The notes beneath the pieces are model-generated. The model searched no databases, was not told where the DNA came from, and saw only the letters and a program-made list of their open reading frames with translations. From positions 62,001 through 126,000 of the forward strand of contig JAETSB010000007.1 in NCBI GenBank assembly GCA_021769865.1: 64,000 nt of DNA. Direction: 5' to 3'. This document shows, piece after piece, positions 1-7,159 of the stretch; positions within the stretch are counted from its first letter, which is position 1; every line of letters begins with the position of its first letter. The position numbers and the translations under genes are program-made. Source of the stretch: Oscillospiraceae bacterium (lineage in GTDB: Bacteria > Bacillota > Clostridia > Oscillospirales > Oscillospiraceae).

Positions 1-271
1 TGTTCCGCAGACGCTGGGGATACTCCGCGTCCTGAATGGTCAGGATCCGCTGTCCCAGCCTCTGGCAGTCCGCCAGAATACGGTCCGCGGCGGAGAGGTC
101 CCGGTTCAGGGCCAGCTCCGCCCTGGCCGGGGTCACGCCCTCCGCCAGAAGCAATTCCTCCCGGTCGGCGAAGAACAGATCCTCCGGCGAACCGAAGTGC
201 CGCAGAAGCGCCAGCCGCTCGGGGCCTTTCAGCCCCGGAAGCTCCGCCAGCCACACCCAGTATTTCAGCAT
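1..271 (-). CDS. dprA: DNA-processing protein DprA/Smf, N-terminal part (runs off the left edge)
   Basis: Reading the minus strand from the ATG at 271 gives 90 codons, open to the window edge. The peptide starts MLKYWVWLAELPGL and continues with a helix-hairpin-helix-like SAM region, then ILTIQDAEYPQRLRN, which is the stretch that leads into the Rossmann fold of DprA. DprA binds single-stranded DNA and loads RecA during natural transformation. A GAGGAGGGG ribosome site lies about 8 nt upstream of the ATG. The Rossmann domain with the ssDNA-binding pocket lies outside the window, so integrity of the gene cannot be judged. Assignment rests on the N-terminal motif pattern. Confidence 0.85.
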   Translation of the reverse strand, partial: MLKYWVWLAELPGLKGPERLALLRHFGSPEDLFFADREELLLAEGVTPARAELALNRDLSAADRILADCQRLGQRILTIQDAEYPQRLRN

Positions 272-302
272 GTCCCGCCCCTCCTCATATCCAAGGTTTT
301 CT

Positions 303-331
303 ATACTATATTAAATAGAATCAAAATGCAA
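303..331 (-). promoter_or_regulatory. sigma-A-type promoter for dprA
   Basis: Minus strand: -35 TTGCAT (326-331), 17-nt spacer, -10 TAGTAT (303-308), in an AT-rich gap between the TrmH-type gene and dprA. The start codon at 271 is about 25 nt from the expected start of transcription. Confidence 0.6.
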
Positions 332-341
332 GCGTCATTTT

Positions 342-1112
342 TTAAAATTCTCCCCGGGCCGCCTCCCACAGCAGCACGGCGGCCGCCGAAGCGGCGTTCA
401 GGGACTCGCACCGGGGGTCCATGGGAATGCGGACCGTCCGGTCACAGGCCGTCAGTACCTCCGCCGAGAGGCCCCGGCCCTCGCTGCCCACCGCCATAGC
501 GCAGCGGCGGAGGTCTACCTCCCGCACGTCCGCGGTGTCGTCCCGCAGGGCCGCACCGTAGAGGGGCAGGCCCGCCTCCCTCAAAAAGGCTGTCAGCTCC
601 GGCAGGGTACAGCGGTAAATGGCGGAGCGGAAATGAACTCCCATCCCCGCCCGGAGGGTTTTCGGATTGTAGAGGTCGGCACAGCCGGGGAGCAGGACCA
701 CCGTGGTTCCGAAGGCGTCCGCCGTCCGGAGGATGGTCCCCACATTGCCCGGGTCCTGGACGCCGTCCAGCACCAGGAACCGGCCATCCGGCTCCAGCCG
801 CTCCGGCCGGCGGCAATCCGGGAGGCGGCAGGAGAACACCGCCCCCTGGGGGGTCTCCATGGGGCTGACGGAGCGCATGACGCTCTCGCTGACCTTCGCC
901 AGCCGGGGAACGCGCCCCTCCAGCTCTGGGGGCAGCTCCACACCCTCGGTATACAGCAGCGCCTGGACCGGCGCGCCCCACAGCGCCGCCTCCCGGAGGA
1001 GCTTCGGGCTGTCGCACAAAAATTCTCCCGTTTCCTCGCGATAGGAACGGGAGGAAGTCAGCTTCCGCAGATGGACGCAGAGGGAATTCGTCTTACTGGT
1101 AATCATTTCCAT
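342..1112 (-). CDS. TrmH/SpoU-family RNA 2'-O-ribose methyltransferase
   Basis: A 256-residue SAM-dependent enzyme of the SPOUT class that methylates a ribose 2'-OH, probably in 23S rRNA. The N-terminal third is the substrate-binding domain. The SPOUT motifs follow: LDGVQDPGNVGTILRTADAFG (about residues 115-135, motif 1 with the catalytic Asn/Arg), AVGSEGRGLSAE (motif 2, about 208-219) and ESLNAASAAAVLLWE near the C-terminus (motif 3, the knot that holds SAM). Start chosen at 1112 with AGAGGCGG upstream. It has its own promoter and lies between folC and dprA. Which rRNA site it modifies cannot be told from sequence. Confidence 0.88.
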   Translation of the reverse strand: MEMITSKTNSLCVHLRKLTSSRSYREETGEFLCDSPKLLREAALWGAPVQALLYTEGVELPPELEGRVPRLAKVSESVMRSVSPMETPQGAVFSCRLPDCRRPERLEPDGRFLVLDGVQDPGNVGTILRTADAFGTTVVLLPGCADLYNPKTLRAGMGVHFRSAIYRCTLPELTAFLREAGLPLYGAALRDDTADVREVDLRRCAMAVGSEGRGLSAEVLTACDRTVRIPMDPRCESLNAASAAAVLLWEAARGEF

Positions 1113-1196
1113 AACAGTCCGCCTCTCCCTCTGCGATTGTCGGCATACTGACGGAAATAGCCGTCCGCCGCCGCGGCAAAATGTTGATTCTTCCTT

Positions 1197-1225
1197 ATCA
1201 TAAAGGTATCCGCCCGGCTTGTCAA
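1197..1225 (-). promoter_or_regulatory. consensus sigma-A promoter for the TrmH-type gene
   Basis: Minus strand: -35 TTGACA (1220-1225, full consensus), 17-nt spacer, -10 TATGAT (1197-1202). The -35 lies in the loop of the hairpin at 1210-1237. Confidence 0.8.
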
Positions 1226-1244
1226 GCGGCCGGGCGGTCTTTTT
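1210..1244. terminator. Rho-independent terminator hairpin after folC
   Basis: Arms CCGCCCGG (1210-1217) and CCGGGCGG (1230-1237) enclose a 12-nt loop. On the plus strand it is followed by TCTTTTTAG, a good U-tract. On the minus strand, the direction of folC, the tail is only ATACCTTTATG. It probably works in both directions, better against antisense transcription. Confidence 0.6.
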
Positions 1245-1250
1245 AGCTGT

Positions 1251-2522
1251 TTAACGCGTTTTAGACCAGGCAGACCGGACCTCGCCGCAGAGATACAGGG
1301 ACCCCAGAGCGCAGGTCACGCCGTCCTTTCCCGCCGCCGCCAGGGCGGCCTCCAGCCCCGTTTCCACAGAGGCGCAGGGCCGGGCTTCCACCCCCCGCTC
1401 CGTCAAAAGGGCGCACAGCGCCGCCGGGTCCATGGCCCGGGGGCTGTCGGGCCGGAGGACAAACACCCGCTCCGCCAGAGGGGCCAGCAGGTCCAGCATC
1501 TCCCCGGCGTCCTTGTCCGCCAGAATGCCCAGGAGGAAGGTCAACTTTCTCCCGGGGAACAAGGTCTGCAAACTCTCCGCCGCGGCCCGCATTCCGTGGG
1601 CGTTGTGGGCGCCGTCCAGGAGAAAGACGGGGTCTCTCCCCAGGACCTCAAACCGCCCCGGCCAGCGGACCTCCGCCAGGCCCCGGCGAAGGGCCTCGTC
1701 CGGGATACACCAGCCTTTTTTCCGCAGGGCCTCCAGGGCCGTCAGGGCCAGGGCGGCGTTCTCCGCCTGATAGGCCCCCGCCAAGGGAATCGCCAGTCCC
1801 TCCCAAGGGGCGAAGTCGAAGGCCGCGCCCTCCAGGCTCAGCAGCCGGACCGTCAGGCGGCTGAGGTCCAGCTCGGTCAGGGACGCCCCCCGCTCCCGGC
1901 AGGTCCGGCGGAACACCTCGTCCGCCTCGGGACAGCCTCCCCGGCTCACCACGCTGCCGCCGGGCTTGATGATCCCCGCCTTGGCGGCGGCAATGTCCCG
2001 AAGGGTGGGGCCCAGGATGGCGGCGTGATCCATGCCCATGGCGGTCAGCACCGCCAGCTCCGGGGTCCCGATGACATTGGAGGCGTCCAGCGCTCCGCCC
2101 AGGCCGGTCTCCAGGACTACCACGTCACAGCGCCGCTCCAGGAAGTACAGAAAAGCGGCGGCGGTGATGAGCTCAAACTCCGTGGGGTGCTCCGGCATTG
2201 CTTCGGCGGCGGGGCGGACCCGATCCATCACCGCGCCAAGGTCTTCGTCAGAAATCTCCTCCCCGTTGACCCGGATGCGCTCGTGGAAGCGCTCCAGATG
2301 GGGGGAGGTATTCAGCCCCACCCGGTACCCCGCCGCCTCCAGCACGGAGGCCAGGCACGCGCAGACGCTGCCCTTGCCGTTGGTGCCCGCCACGTGGATG
2401 AATTTCAGCTCCCGCTGGGGATTCCCCAGACGGCGGAACAGCTCCCGGATGCGGTCCAGACCCGGGGCGTGGGCCTCCCAGCCGTAAGAGTGAATGTAGG
2501 CTACGGCCTCTTCTCCCGTCAT
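1251..2522 (-). CDS. folC: Folylpolyglutamate synthase / dihydrofolate synthase
   Basis: A 423-residue ATP-dependent Mur-ligase-family enzyme that adds glutamate to folates (and usually to dihydropteroate), trapping them in the cytosol. The P-loop HVAGTNGKGSV is at about residues 43-53, followed by TSPHLERFHERIRVNG, the conserved folate and omega-loop region. DGAHNAHG begins the C-terminal Mur domain near residue 302. Length is normal. The start at 2522 sits 12 nt after the folT stop, and its AAGGAGG site overlaps that stop, so the two are translationally close. Pairing with the folate transporter FolT under a THF riboswitch makes this a folate salvage operon. Confidence 0.93.
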   Translation of the reverse strand: MTGEEAVAYIHSYGWEAHAPGLDRIRELFRRLGNPQRELKFIHVAGTNGKGSVCACLASVLEAAGYRVGLNTSPHLERFHERIRVNGEEISDEDLGAVMDRVRPAAEAMPEHPTEFELITAAAFLYFLERRCDVVVLETGLGGALDASNVIGTPELAVLTAMGMDHAAILGPTLRDIAAAKAGIIKPGGSVVSRGGCPEADEVFRRTCRERGASLTELDLSRLTVRLLSLEGAAFDFAPWEGLAIPLAGAYQAENAALALTALEALRKKGWCIPDEALRRGLAEVRWPGRFEVLGRDPVFLLDGAHNAHGMRAAAESLQTLFPGRKLTFLLGILADKDAGEMLDLLAPLAERVFVLRPDSPRAMDPAALCALLTERGVEARPCASVETGLEAALAAAGKDGVTCALGSLYLCGEVRSAWSKTR

Positions 2523-2534
2523 GCCGCCGCCTCC

Positions 2535-3089
2535 TTACAAGGTGGAAAGGCCGCTCCGCTTCCGCAGAACCTTCACCAGCGGCAGGGCCAGGGAGGCCAT
2601 GACCACGGCGTTGATCATGCCCACAATGAGCCGCCAGACCAGGTCCCCGAAGATCAGGGCGGGGGTGTAGTAGCCCAGCAGCACGCTGTCCAGCCAGTTT
2701 ACCAGGGTGTTCCCTACAGTGGTGCAAATGGCCGCCGCGATGCAGACGGCATAGCACAAAATCCGCCGCTCCTCCAGCCGCCGTCCCCGGCGCGCCGCCA
2801 GCGCGAGGGCCCCCAGGCCCACCACCAGCCCCCGGAGAGCCGGGGGGATCAGGTACAGCACGGTCGTATACGTAACGCCGTAGGTCAGGAGCTGCTTGAA
2901 AAACTCGCCCACCATGGCTACGATCACCGCGTCCACCGGGCCGAAGAGCAGCGCGGCGACGACCACCGGCAACGAGCCGAAGGAGATCCGCACGTTTCCC
3001 ACCTGCACCGCCGCGTACAGCGACAAAGGCAGGTACATGGCCGCCAGCAGGGCGGCGTAGCACATCCGCTTCACATTCATTTTGGGCAT
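2535..3089 (-). CDS. folT: ECF transporter S component, folate-type (FolT)
   Basis: A 184-residue membrane protein with about six hydrophobic segments. It is the substrate-binding S subunit of an energy-coupling-factor importer and would share a general EcfAA'T module encoded elsewhere. Seen in the sequence: short basic N-terminus, the AAxxxPLS turn of S components (LLAAMYLPLSLYAAV) and GDLVWRLIVGMIN late in the protein. The start at 3089 is preferred over an upstream ATG because GAGGAGG lies 8-10 nt before it. Folate specificity is inferred from two neighbours, folC directly downstream and a THF riboswitch upstream. Confidence 0.88.
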   Translation of the reverse strand: MPKMNVKRMCYAALLAAMYLPLSLYAAVQVGNVRISFGSLPVVVAALLFGPVDAVIVAMVGEFFKQLLTYGVTYTTVLYLIPPALRGLVVGLGALALAARRGRRLEERRILCYAVCIAAAICTTVGNTLVNWLDSVLLGYYTPALIFGDLVWRLIVGMINAVVMASLALPLVKVLRKRSGLSTL

Positions 3090-3099
3090 AAGAAAACCT

Positions 3100-3131
3100 C
3101 CTCTGAATTGCGGCAGTATGCCGCACAGAGG
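3100..3131 (-). promoter_or_regulatory. Ribosome-site-sequestering hairpin ahead of folT
   Basis: On the transcript, CCTCTG-TGCGGC-5 nt-GCCGCA-ATT-CAGAGG folds into a 12-bp stem with a small bulge. Its last bases are the first part of the folT Shine-Dalgarno AGAGGAGG, so the hairpin would hide the ribosome site. It lies between the riboswitch and the start codon and looks like its expression platform. Confidence 0.65.
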
Positions 3132-3149
3132 AAGCCCGTTCCCTGATGC

Positions 3150-3252
3150 GGCAGCGGGATGCGGGACACGCACTGCGGGAAAGGATTCCCCTTCGTCCGG
3201 AAAGCAACTCCCCGTCTCTCCGGCACTTTGACACGCGCGTCCCTACTCTGCC
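3150..3252 (-). promoter_or_regulatory. Tetrahydrofolate (THF) riboswitch
   Basis: The transcript contains P1 GGCAG (3252-3248) paired with CTGCC (3154-3150). The class I THF signatures GAGTAG (5' side) and GCATCC (3' side) flank P2. P2 is GGGACGCGC with GCGTGTCCC, 9 bp. P3 is CCGGA/TCCGG with a G-rich loop, followed by ACGAAGG, as in known THF aptamers. It lies about 60 nt upstream of folT, the usual target of this riboswitch in Firmicutes. Family assignment is by recalled consensus, not a covariance search. Confidence 0.87.
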
Positions 3253-3344
3253 TGTTGTTCTCCCGGCCCTTGCCGGGGATGAGCTTTATCATATACCAGC
3301 TTCCAACAAAATGCAAGCCCCCTGGACAAATTCCATGAAAATCC

Positions 3345-3376
3345 AAAAAGAGGCCCCGGATCTCTCCGGGGTCTCT
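3345..3376 (-). terminator. Rho-independent terminator of the rnf operon
   Basis: Minus strand GAGACCCCGGAG-AGAT-CCGGGGCCTC followed by TTTTTGG, about 20 nt after the rnfB stop. Strong GC stem with a U-tract. Confidence 0.85.
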
Positions 3377-3394
3377 TCCAGCCGCTTTCCAGAT

Positions 3395-4285
3395 TTACTT
3401 CCCGGCGGTCTCCGCCGCCTTGGCCTCCGCGGCGGCCTTGGCCTTTTCGGCCTGGGCCTTCTTGATGGCCTTGTACTTCTCCTTCTCCTCAGCGGTAGCC
3501 ACGGGAAGAATGGCGTCTCTCGGGCAGACCTTGGTGCAGAGCTTGCAGCCCACGCACTTGTCGTAGTCGATGACCGCCACGCCGTTTACCACATGGATGG
3601 CGTCCTTTTTGCACTCCTTTTCGCACAGGCCGCAGCCGATGCAGGACTTGGAGCAGACGCTCATGGCAGCCTTACCCTTGTCCTGATTGGCGCAGCCCAC
3701 GTGGACCTTCTTGGACACGGGGACGGAGACGATCAGGTGCCGGGGGCAGGCGTTGGCGCAGGCCATGCAGGCGGTGCACTTGTCCGGGTCCACCACGGCA
3801 GTGCCGTTGGGGCCGATGGACATGGCGCCGAACTGGCAGGCCGCCACGCAGGAACCAAAGCCCAGGCAGCCGAAGGCGCACTCCAGGGGTCCGCCGGCCA
3901 CCTTGGTAGCGGAGATGCAGTCCTTCACGCCCACGTAGTCATACCGTTTTTTCGCGTTCACGCCGCCGGTGCAGCGGACGAAGGCCACCTGCCGCTCGCC
4001 GGTGGGGGCCGCCTGGCCCATGATCTCGGCGATGGCGGCGGCGTTCTCCGCCCCCGCGGGGGCGCAGGCGTTGACGGGGGCCTCCCCCGCCAGGATGGCG
4101 GCGGCGCAGCCGCCGCAGCCGGGATAGCCGCAGCCGCCGCAGTTGGCGCCGGCCAGATGGCTTAAAATCGCTTCCTCACGGGGGTCCTTCTTCACCTCGA
4201 AAATTTTGGAGGCCACAGCCAGGACCAGGCCGAACACCGCGCCCAGGATGCCCAGGACGGCGACGGCAGCAATTATGTTCATCAT
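3395..4285 (-). CDS. rnfB: Rnf complex subunit RnfB (ferredoxin-type electron entry)
   Basis: A 296-residue Fe-S subunit that takes electrons from reduced ferredoxin in the ion-pumping ferredoxin:NAD oxidoreductase. One N-terminal membrane helix (about 3-28) is followed by NCGGCGYPGCGGC, the Cys cluster of the Fer4_7 domain. Several CxxCxxCxxxCP ferredoxin motifs come next (TACMACANACP, CIGCGLCEKECK, CVGCKLCTKVCP). The last 30 residues are Ala/Lys-rich and probably flexible. It is last in rnfCDGEAB, 16 nt after rnfA, and is followed by a terminator. Length and order match clostridial Rnf. Confidence 0.95.
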   Translation of the reverse strand: MMNIIAAVAVLGILGAVFGLVLAVASKIFEVKKDPREEAILSHLAGANCGGCGYPGCGGCAAAILAGEAPVNACAPAGAENAAAIAEIMGQAAPTGERQVAFVRCTGGVNAKKRYDYVGVKDCISATKVAGGPLECAFGCLGFGSCVAACQFGAMSIGPNGTAVVDPDKCTACMACANACPRHLIVSVPVSKKVHVGCANQDKGKAAMSVCSKSCIGCGLCEKECKKDAIHVVNGVAVIDYDKCVGCKLCTKVCPRDAILPVATAEEKEKYKAIKKAQAEKAKAAAEAKAAETAGK

Positions 4286-4301
4286 ATCTCAGCCGCCCCC
4301 C

Positions 4302-4892
4302 TTACCAAATCTTCAATCCGGAGAAGCCCATGAACGCCAGGGCCATGAGACCGGCCGTCACCAGAGCCACGGGGAAGCCCTCGAAGCACTTGGGATACTC
4401 GGCGAAGACCAGACGCTCCCGGATGCTGGCGAAGAGCACGATGGCCACCAGGAAGCCGATGCCGCCGGTGATGCCGTAGACCACGGACTCGATGAAGTTG
4501 TAGCTCTCCTGGATGTTCAGCAGGGCCACGCCCAGCACCGCGCAGTTGGTGGTGATCAGGGGCAGGTACACGCCCAGGGCCGTATACAGGGAGGGCATGG
4601 ACTTCTGGAGGAACATCTCGATGAACTGGACCAGCGCCGCGATGACCAGGATGAAGGCCACGGTCTGCATGTACATCAGGTCGAACTTCACCAGGATGAA
4701 CTGGTTGACAACCCAGGTGATGGCGGAGGCCAGACCCATGACGAAGGTCACGGCGATGCCCATGCCCACGGCGGTGTCCACCTTCTTGGACACGCCCAGG
4801 AAGGGGCAGATCCCTAAGAACTGGGAGAAGATAAAGTTATTCGCTAAGATAGCGCCCAGCGTAATCGCCAGGAGATTCGAAATTTGATCCAT
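4302..4892 (-). CDS. rnfA: Rnf complex membrane subunit RnfA
   Basis: A 196-residue protein with six predicted membrane helices. RnfA and RnfE form an inverted pair of membrane subunits that share an Fe-S centre and are thought to carry the electron/ion pathway. The start NLLAITLGAILANNFIFSQ and the conserved motif ITTNCAVLGVAL are typical; the Cys there is a proposed cluster ligand. It begins at the base after the rnfE stop, so translation is probably coupled. Confidence 0.95.
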   Translation of the reverse strand: MDQISNLLAITLGAILANNFIFSQFLGICPFLGVSKKVDTAVGMGIAVTFVMGLASAITWVVNQFILVKFDLMYMQTVAFILVIAALVQFIEMFLQKSMPSLYTALGVYLPLITTNCAVLGVALLNIQESYNFIESVVYGITGGIGFLVAIVLFASIRERLVFAEYPKCFEGFPVALVTAGLMALAFMGFSGLKIW

Positions 4893-5492
4893 TTACTTGC
4901 CCTCCTTAGACTTGGACAGCGCCCACTGCATGGCGGCGATCAGGCAGCCCAGCACCAGGAAGCCGCCCACCGGCAGCGTCAGGATGCCCACGGGGAACTG
5001 CTCGGGGATGATGCGGAAGCCGGCCAGCGTGCCCGCGCCCAGCAGCTCCCGGATGAAGCACATCACCAGCAGCACGGCGGTGTAGCCCAGACCCTGGCAG
5101 ATGCCGTCCACAAAGGAGGCTCCCACGCCGTTCTTGTAGGAGAAGGACTCCGCCCGGCCCAGGATGATGCAGTTCACCACGATCAGCGGGATGAACACGC
5201 CCAGGGACTCGGCGATGGCCGGGACAAAGGCTTGCAGCAGCAAATCCACGCAGGTGACGAAGCCCGCGATGACCACGATGAACATGGCGATGCGGATCTT
5301 GTCGGGGACGATCTTCCGGATGGCGGAGATGACGACGTTGGATGCCGTCAGGATGATGAGCACGGACACGCCCATGCCCAGGCCGTTCATGATGGAGGTG
5401 GTGATAGCCATGGTGGAGCACATGCCCAGCACCTGGACCAGAACGGGGTTTTGGGTGATCAAGCCCTCTTTTAACTGTTTTCCGAAATTCAT
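4893..5492 (-). CDS. rnfE: Rnf complex membrane subunit RnfE
   Basis: A 199-residue membrane protein with about six helices, homologous to RnfA. It begins NFGKQLKEGLITQNPVLVQ, a standard RnfE start, and contains VNCIILGRAESF, the counterpart of the RnfA cysteine motif. It lies 18 nt after rnfG, with AAGGGGGAGCT upstream of the ATG. Role: membrane sector of the Rnf complex. Confidence 0.95.
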   Translation of the reverse strand: MNFGKQLKEGLITQNPVLVQVLGMCSTMAITTSIMNGLGMGVSVLIILTASNVVISAIRKIVPDKIRIAMFIVVIAGFVTCVDLLLQAFVPAIAESLGVFIPLIVVNCIILGRAESFSYKNGVGASFVDGICQGLGYTAVLLVMCFIRELLGAGTLAGFRIIPEQFPVGILTLPVGGFLVLGCLIAAMQWALSKSKEGK

Positions 5493-5510
5493 ATTTCAGC
5501 TCCCCCTTTC

Positions 5511-6131
5511 TCAGCCCAGCACGCCGGCCACGGCCAGCGCGGCGTTGACACCGTTGGTCACGCCCCGGGTGGAAACCGTGGCGCCGGAGATGGCGTCCAC
5601 GTTGGCCCCGACGGTCAAGGTGCCGTCGGCGGCGCTCTTGCCCTCGAACTGGCTCAGCACGCCGACGCCGGCAGCGGTGGGCATGTTGGTCATGACCTTG
5701 GAGCCGATGCCGGAGGTCTCGGAGTTCTTGACGATGGAGACGCCCGTGACGGTTCCCTCGGCGTCCACGCCCACCATCATTTCGATCTTGCCCTGGGAGC
5801 CGCTGGCCACCACCTTGATGGCGTGGCCCGCGCTCTGGCCATTCACCTGGGCCTCATACACGGAGTCCAGCGTGACGCTTCCGGCGGCAGCCACCATCTC
5901 GTCGGTGAGATCCAGCTTGTCGGAGAAGGTGGTGTTGTCCGGGTCGGCCACCACGGCCTTCATGGCGATTTCGGTCTTTTCCTTGTTGATGGCTTCAATC
6001 TTTTCCGCCGTAATGGCATTGACGCCGCCCAGGCACGCCGCCACGATCACGCAGGTGACCAGCAGCGTCACCGTCAGTTTGATAATGTACGCGGGGTCCA
6101 TCTGGACCTTTTCCTTATTCGCAGTGCTCAT
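5511..6131 (-). CDS. rnfG: Rnf complex FMN-binding subunit RnfG
   Basis: A 206-residue subunit anchored by one N-terminal helix (about 14-36), with an extracytoplasmic FMN-binding domain. The flavinylation motif SGATVST is present near residue 183; its Thr carries covalent FMN. The motif SETSGIGSKV is also typical. The start overlaps the rnfD stop by four bases (ATGA). The flavin transferase that attaches the FMN (ApbE-like) is not encoded in this window. Confidence 0.94.
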   Translation of the reverse strand: MSTANKEKVQMDPAYIIKLTVTLLVTCVIVAACLGGVNAITAEKIEAINKEKTEIAMKAVVADPDNTTFSDKLDLTDEMVAAAGSVTLDSVYEAQVNGQSAGHAIKVVASGSQGKIEMMVGVDAEGTVTGVSIVKNSETSGIGSKVMTNMPTAAGVGVLSQFEGKSAADGTLTVGANVDAISGATVSTRGVTNGVNAALAVAGVLG

Positions 6132-7159
6132 TTCGCCGCTCCCTCCTTCTTCACAACGCCGAAGCGCACGGGCTTGGTGTACTTGTCAATGAAGGGCACG
6201 AACAGGTTCATCACCATGATGGAATAGCACACGCCCTCGTTGTAGGAGCCGAAGTAGCGGATCAGCACGGTGAAGAGGCCGCAGCCCACGCCGAAGATCA
6301 GCTGGCCCTTCTTGGTGACGGGGGAGGTGGCGTAGTCCGTAGCCATGAAGAACGCGCCCAGCATGAGGCCGCCGCCGAAGATGCTGTAGAGCATCCAGTC
6401 CAGGCTGCTCCCGGCCTTGGGGAACAGGAAGGTGAGGACGGCCACGGTGCCGATGTAGGCCACAGGGGTCTGCCAGTTGATGACCTTCCGCCAGATGAGG
6501 TACACGCCGCCGATGATCAGCATCAGGGCGGAGACCTCGCCCAGGGAGCCGCCGATCTGGCCCAGGAACATCTCCTTCACGCCGTATGTACTCGTGAGGT
6601 TCCCGAAGCTCTCCGCCAGGGCGGCGGGGTCGGTGCCCTTCATGTAGCTCAGGGGGGTGGCGGCGGTGACAACGTCCACGTTGGAGCCGAAGAGGGCCGC
6701 CTTGCCTGCGGCGGGGTCCACCCAGCTGGTCATGGACCCGGCGTAGCTGGCCAGCAGCACGGCCCGGCCCGCCAGGGCGGGGTTCACGAAGTTCTTGCCG
6801 ATGCCGCCGAAGAGCTGCTTGACAATGATGATGGCGAACGCGTCGCCGATGAGGATCATCCAATAGGGGATCTGCACGGGGCTGACGAAGGCCAGCAGCA
6901 TGCCGGTGACCACGGAGGAGAGGTCCTGAATGGACTGGGGCTTCTTCATCAGCTTGCGGTACAGCCACTCGAAGAAGACGCACCCGGCCACGGAGACCAG
7001 GGTCAGGGTCAGGGCCCGGAGGCCGAAGTTGAAGCAGGCGTACGCCAGGGCGGGCAGCATGGCGATGATGACGTCCTTCATGATGCCCTGGGTGGTCTCG
7101 CTGCCGCGGATATGGGGCGAGGAGGTGGCGATCAGCTTGAGATTCTTATAGTCCGTCAT
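6128..7159 (-). CDS. rnfD: Rnf complex membrane subunit RnfD
   Basis: A 343-residue, roughly ten-helix membrane subunit that carries a covalent FMN. The start at 7159 overlaps the rnfC stop (ATGA); longer open sequence upstream is the rnfC coding region in another frame. Seen: SSPHIRGSETTQGIMKDVII at the N-terminus, GKNFVNPALAGRA, and VTAATPLSYMKG, which matches the position and form of the RnfD flavinylation threonine. Typical length and position in the operon. Confidence 0.95.
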   Translation of the reverse strand: MTDYKNLKLIATSSPHIRGSETTQGIMKDVIIAMLPALAYACFNFGLRALTLTLVSVAGCVFFEWLYRKLMKKPQSIQDLSSVVTGMLLAFVSPVQIPYWMILIGDAFAIIIVKQLFGGIGKNFVNPALAGRAVLLASYAGSMTSWVDPAAGKAALFGSNVDVVTAATPLSYMKGTDPAALAESFGNLTSTYGVKEMFLGQIGGSLGEVSALMLIIGGVYLIWRKVINWQTPVAYIGTVAVLTFLFPKAGSSLDWMLYSIFGGGLMLGAFFMATDYATSPVTKKGQLIFGVGCGLFTVLIRYFGSYNEGVCYSIMVMNLFVPFIDKYTKPVRFGVVKKEGAAK

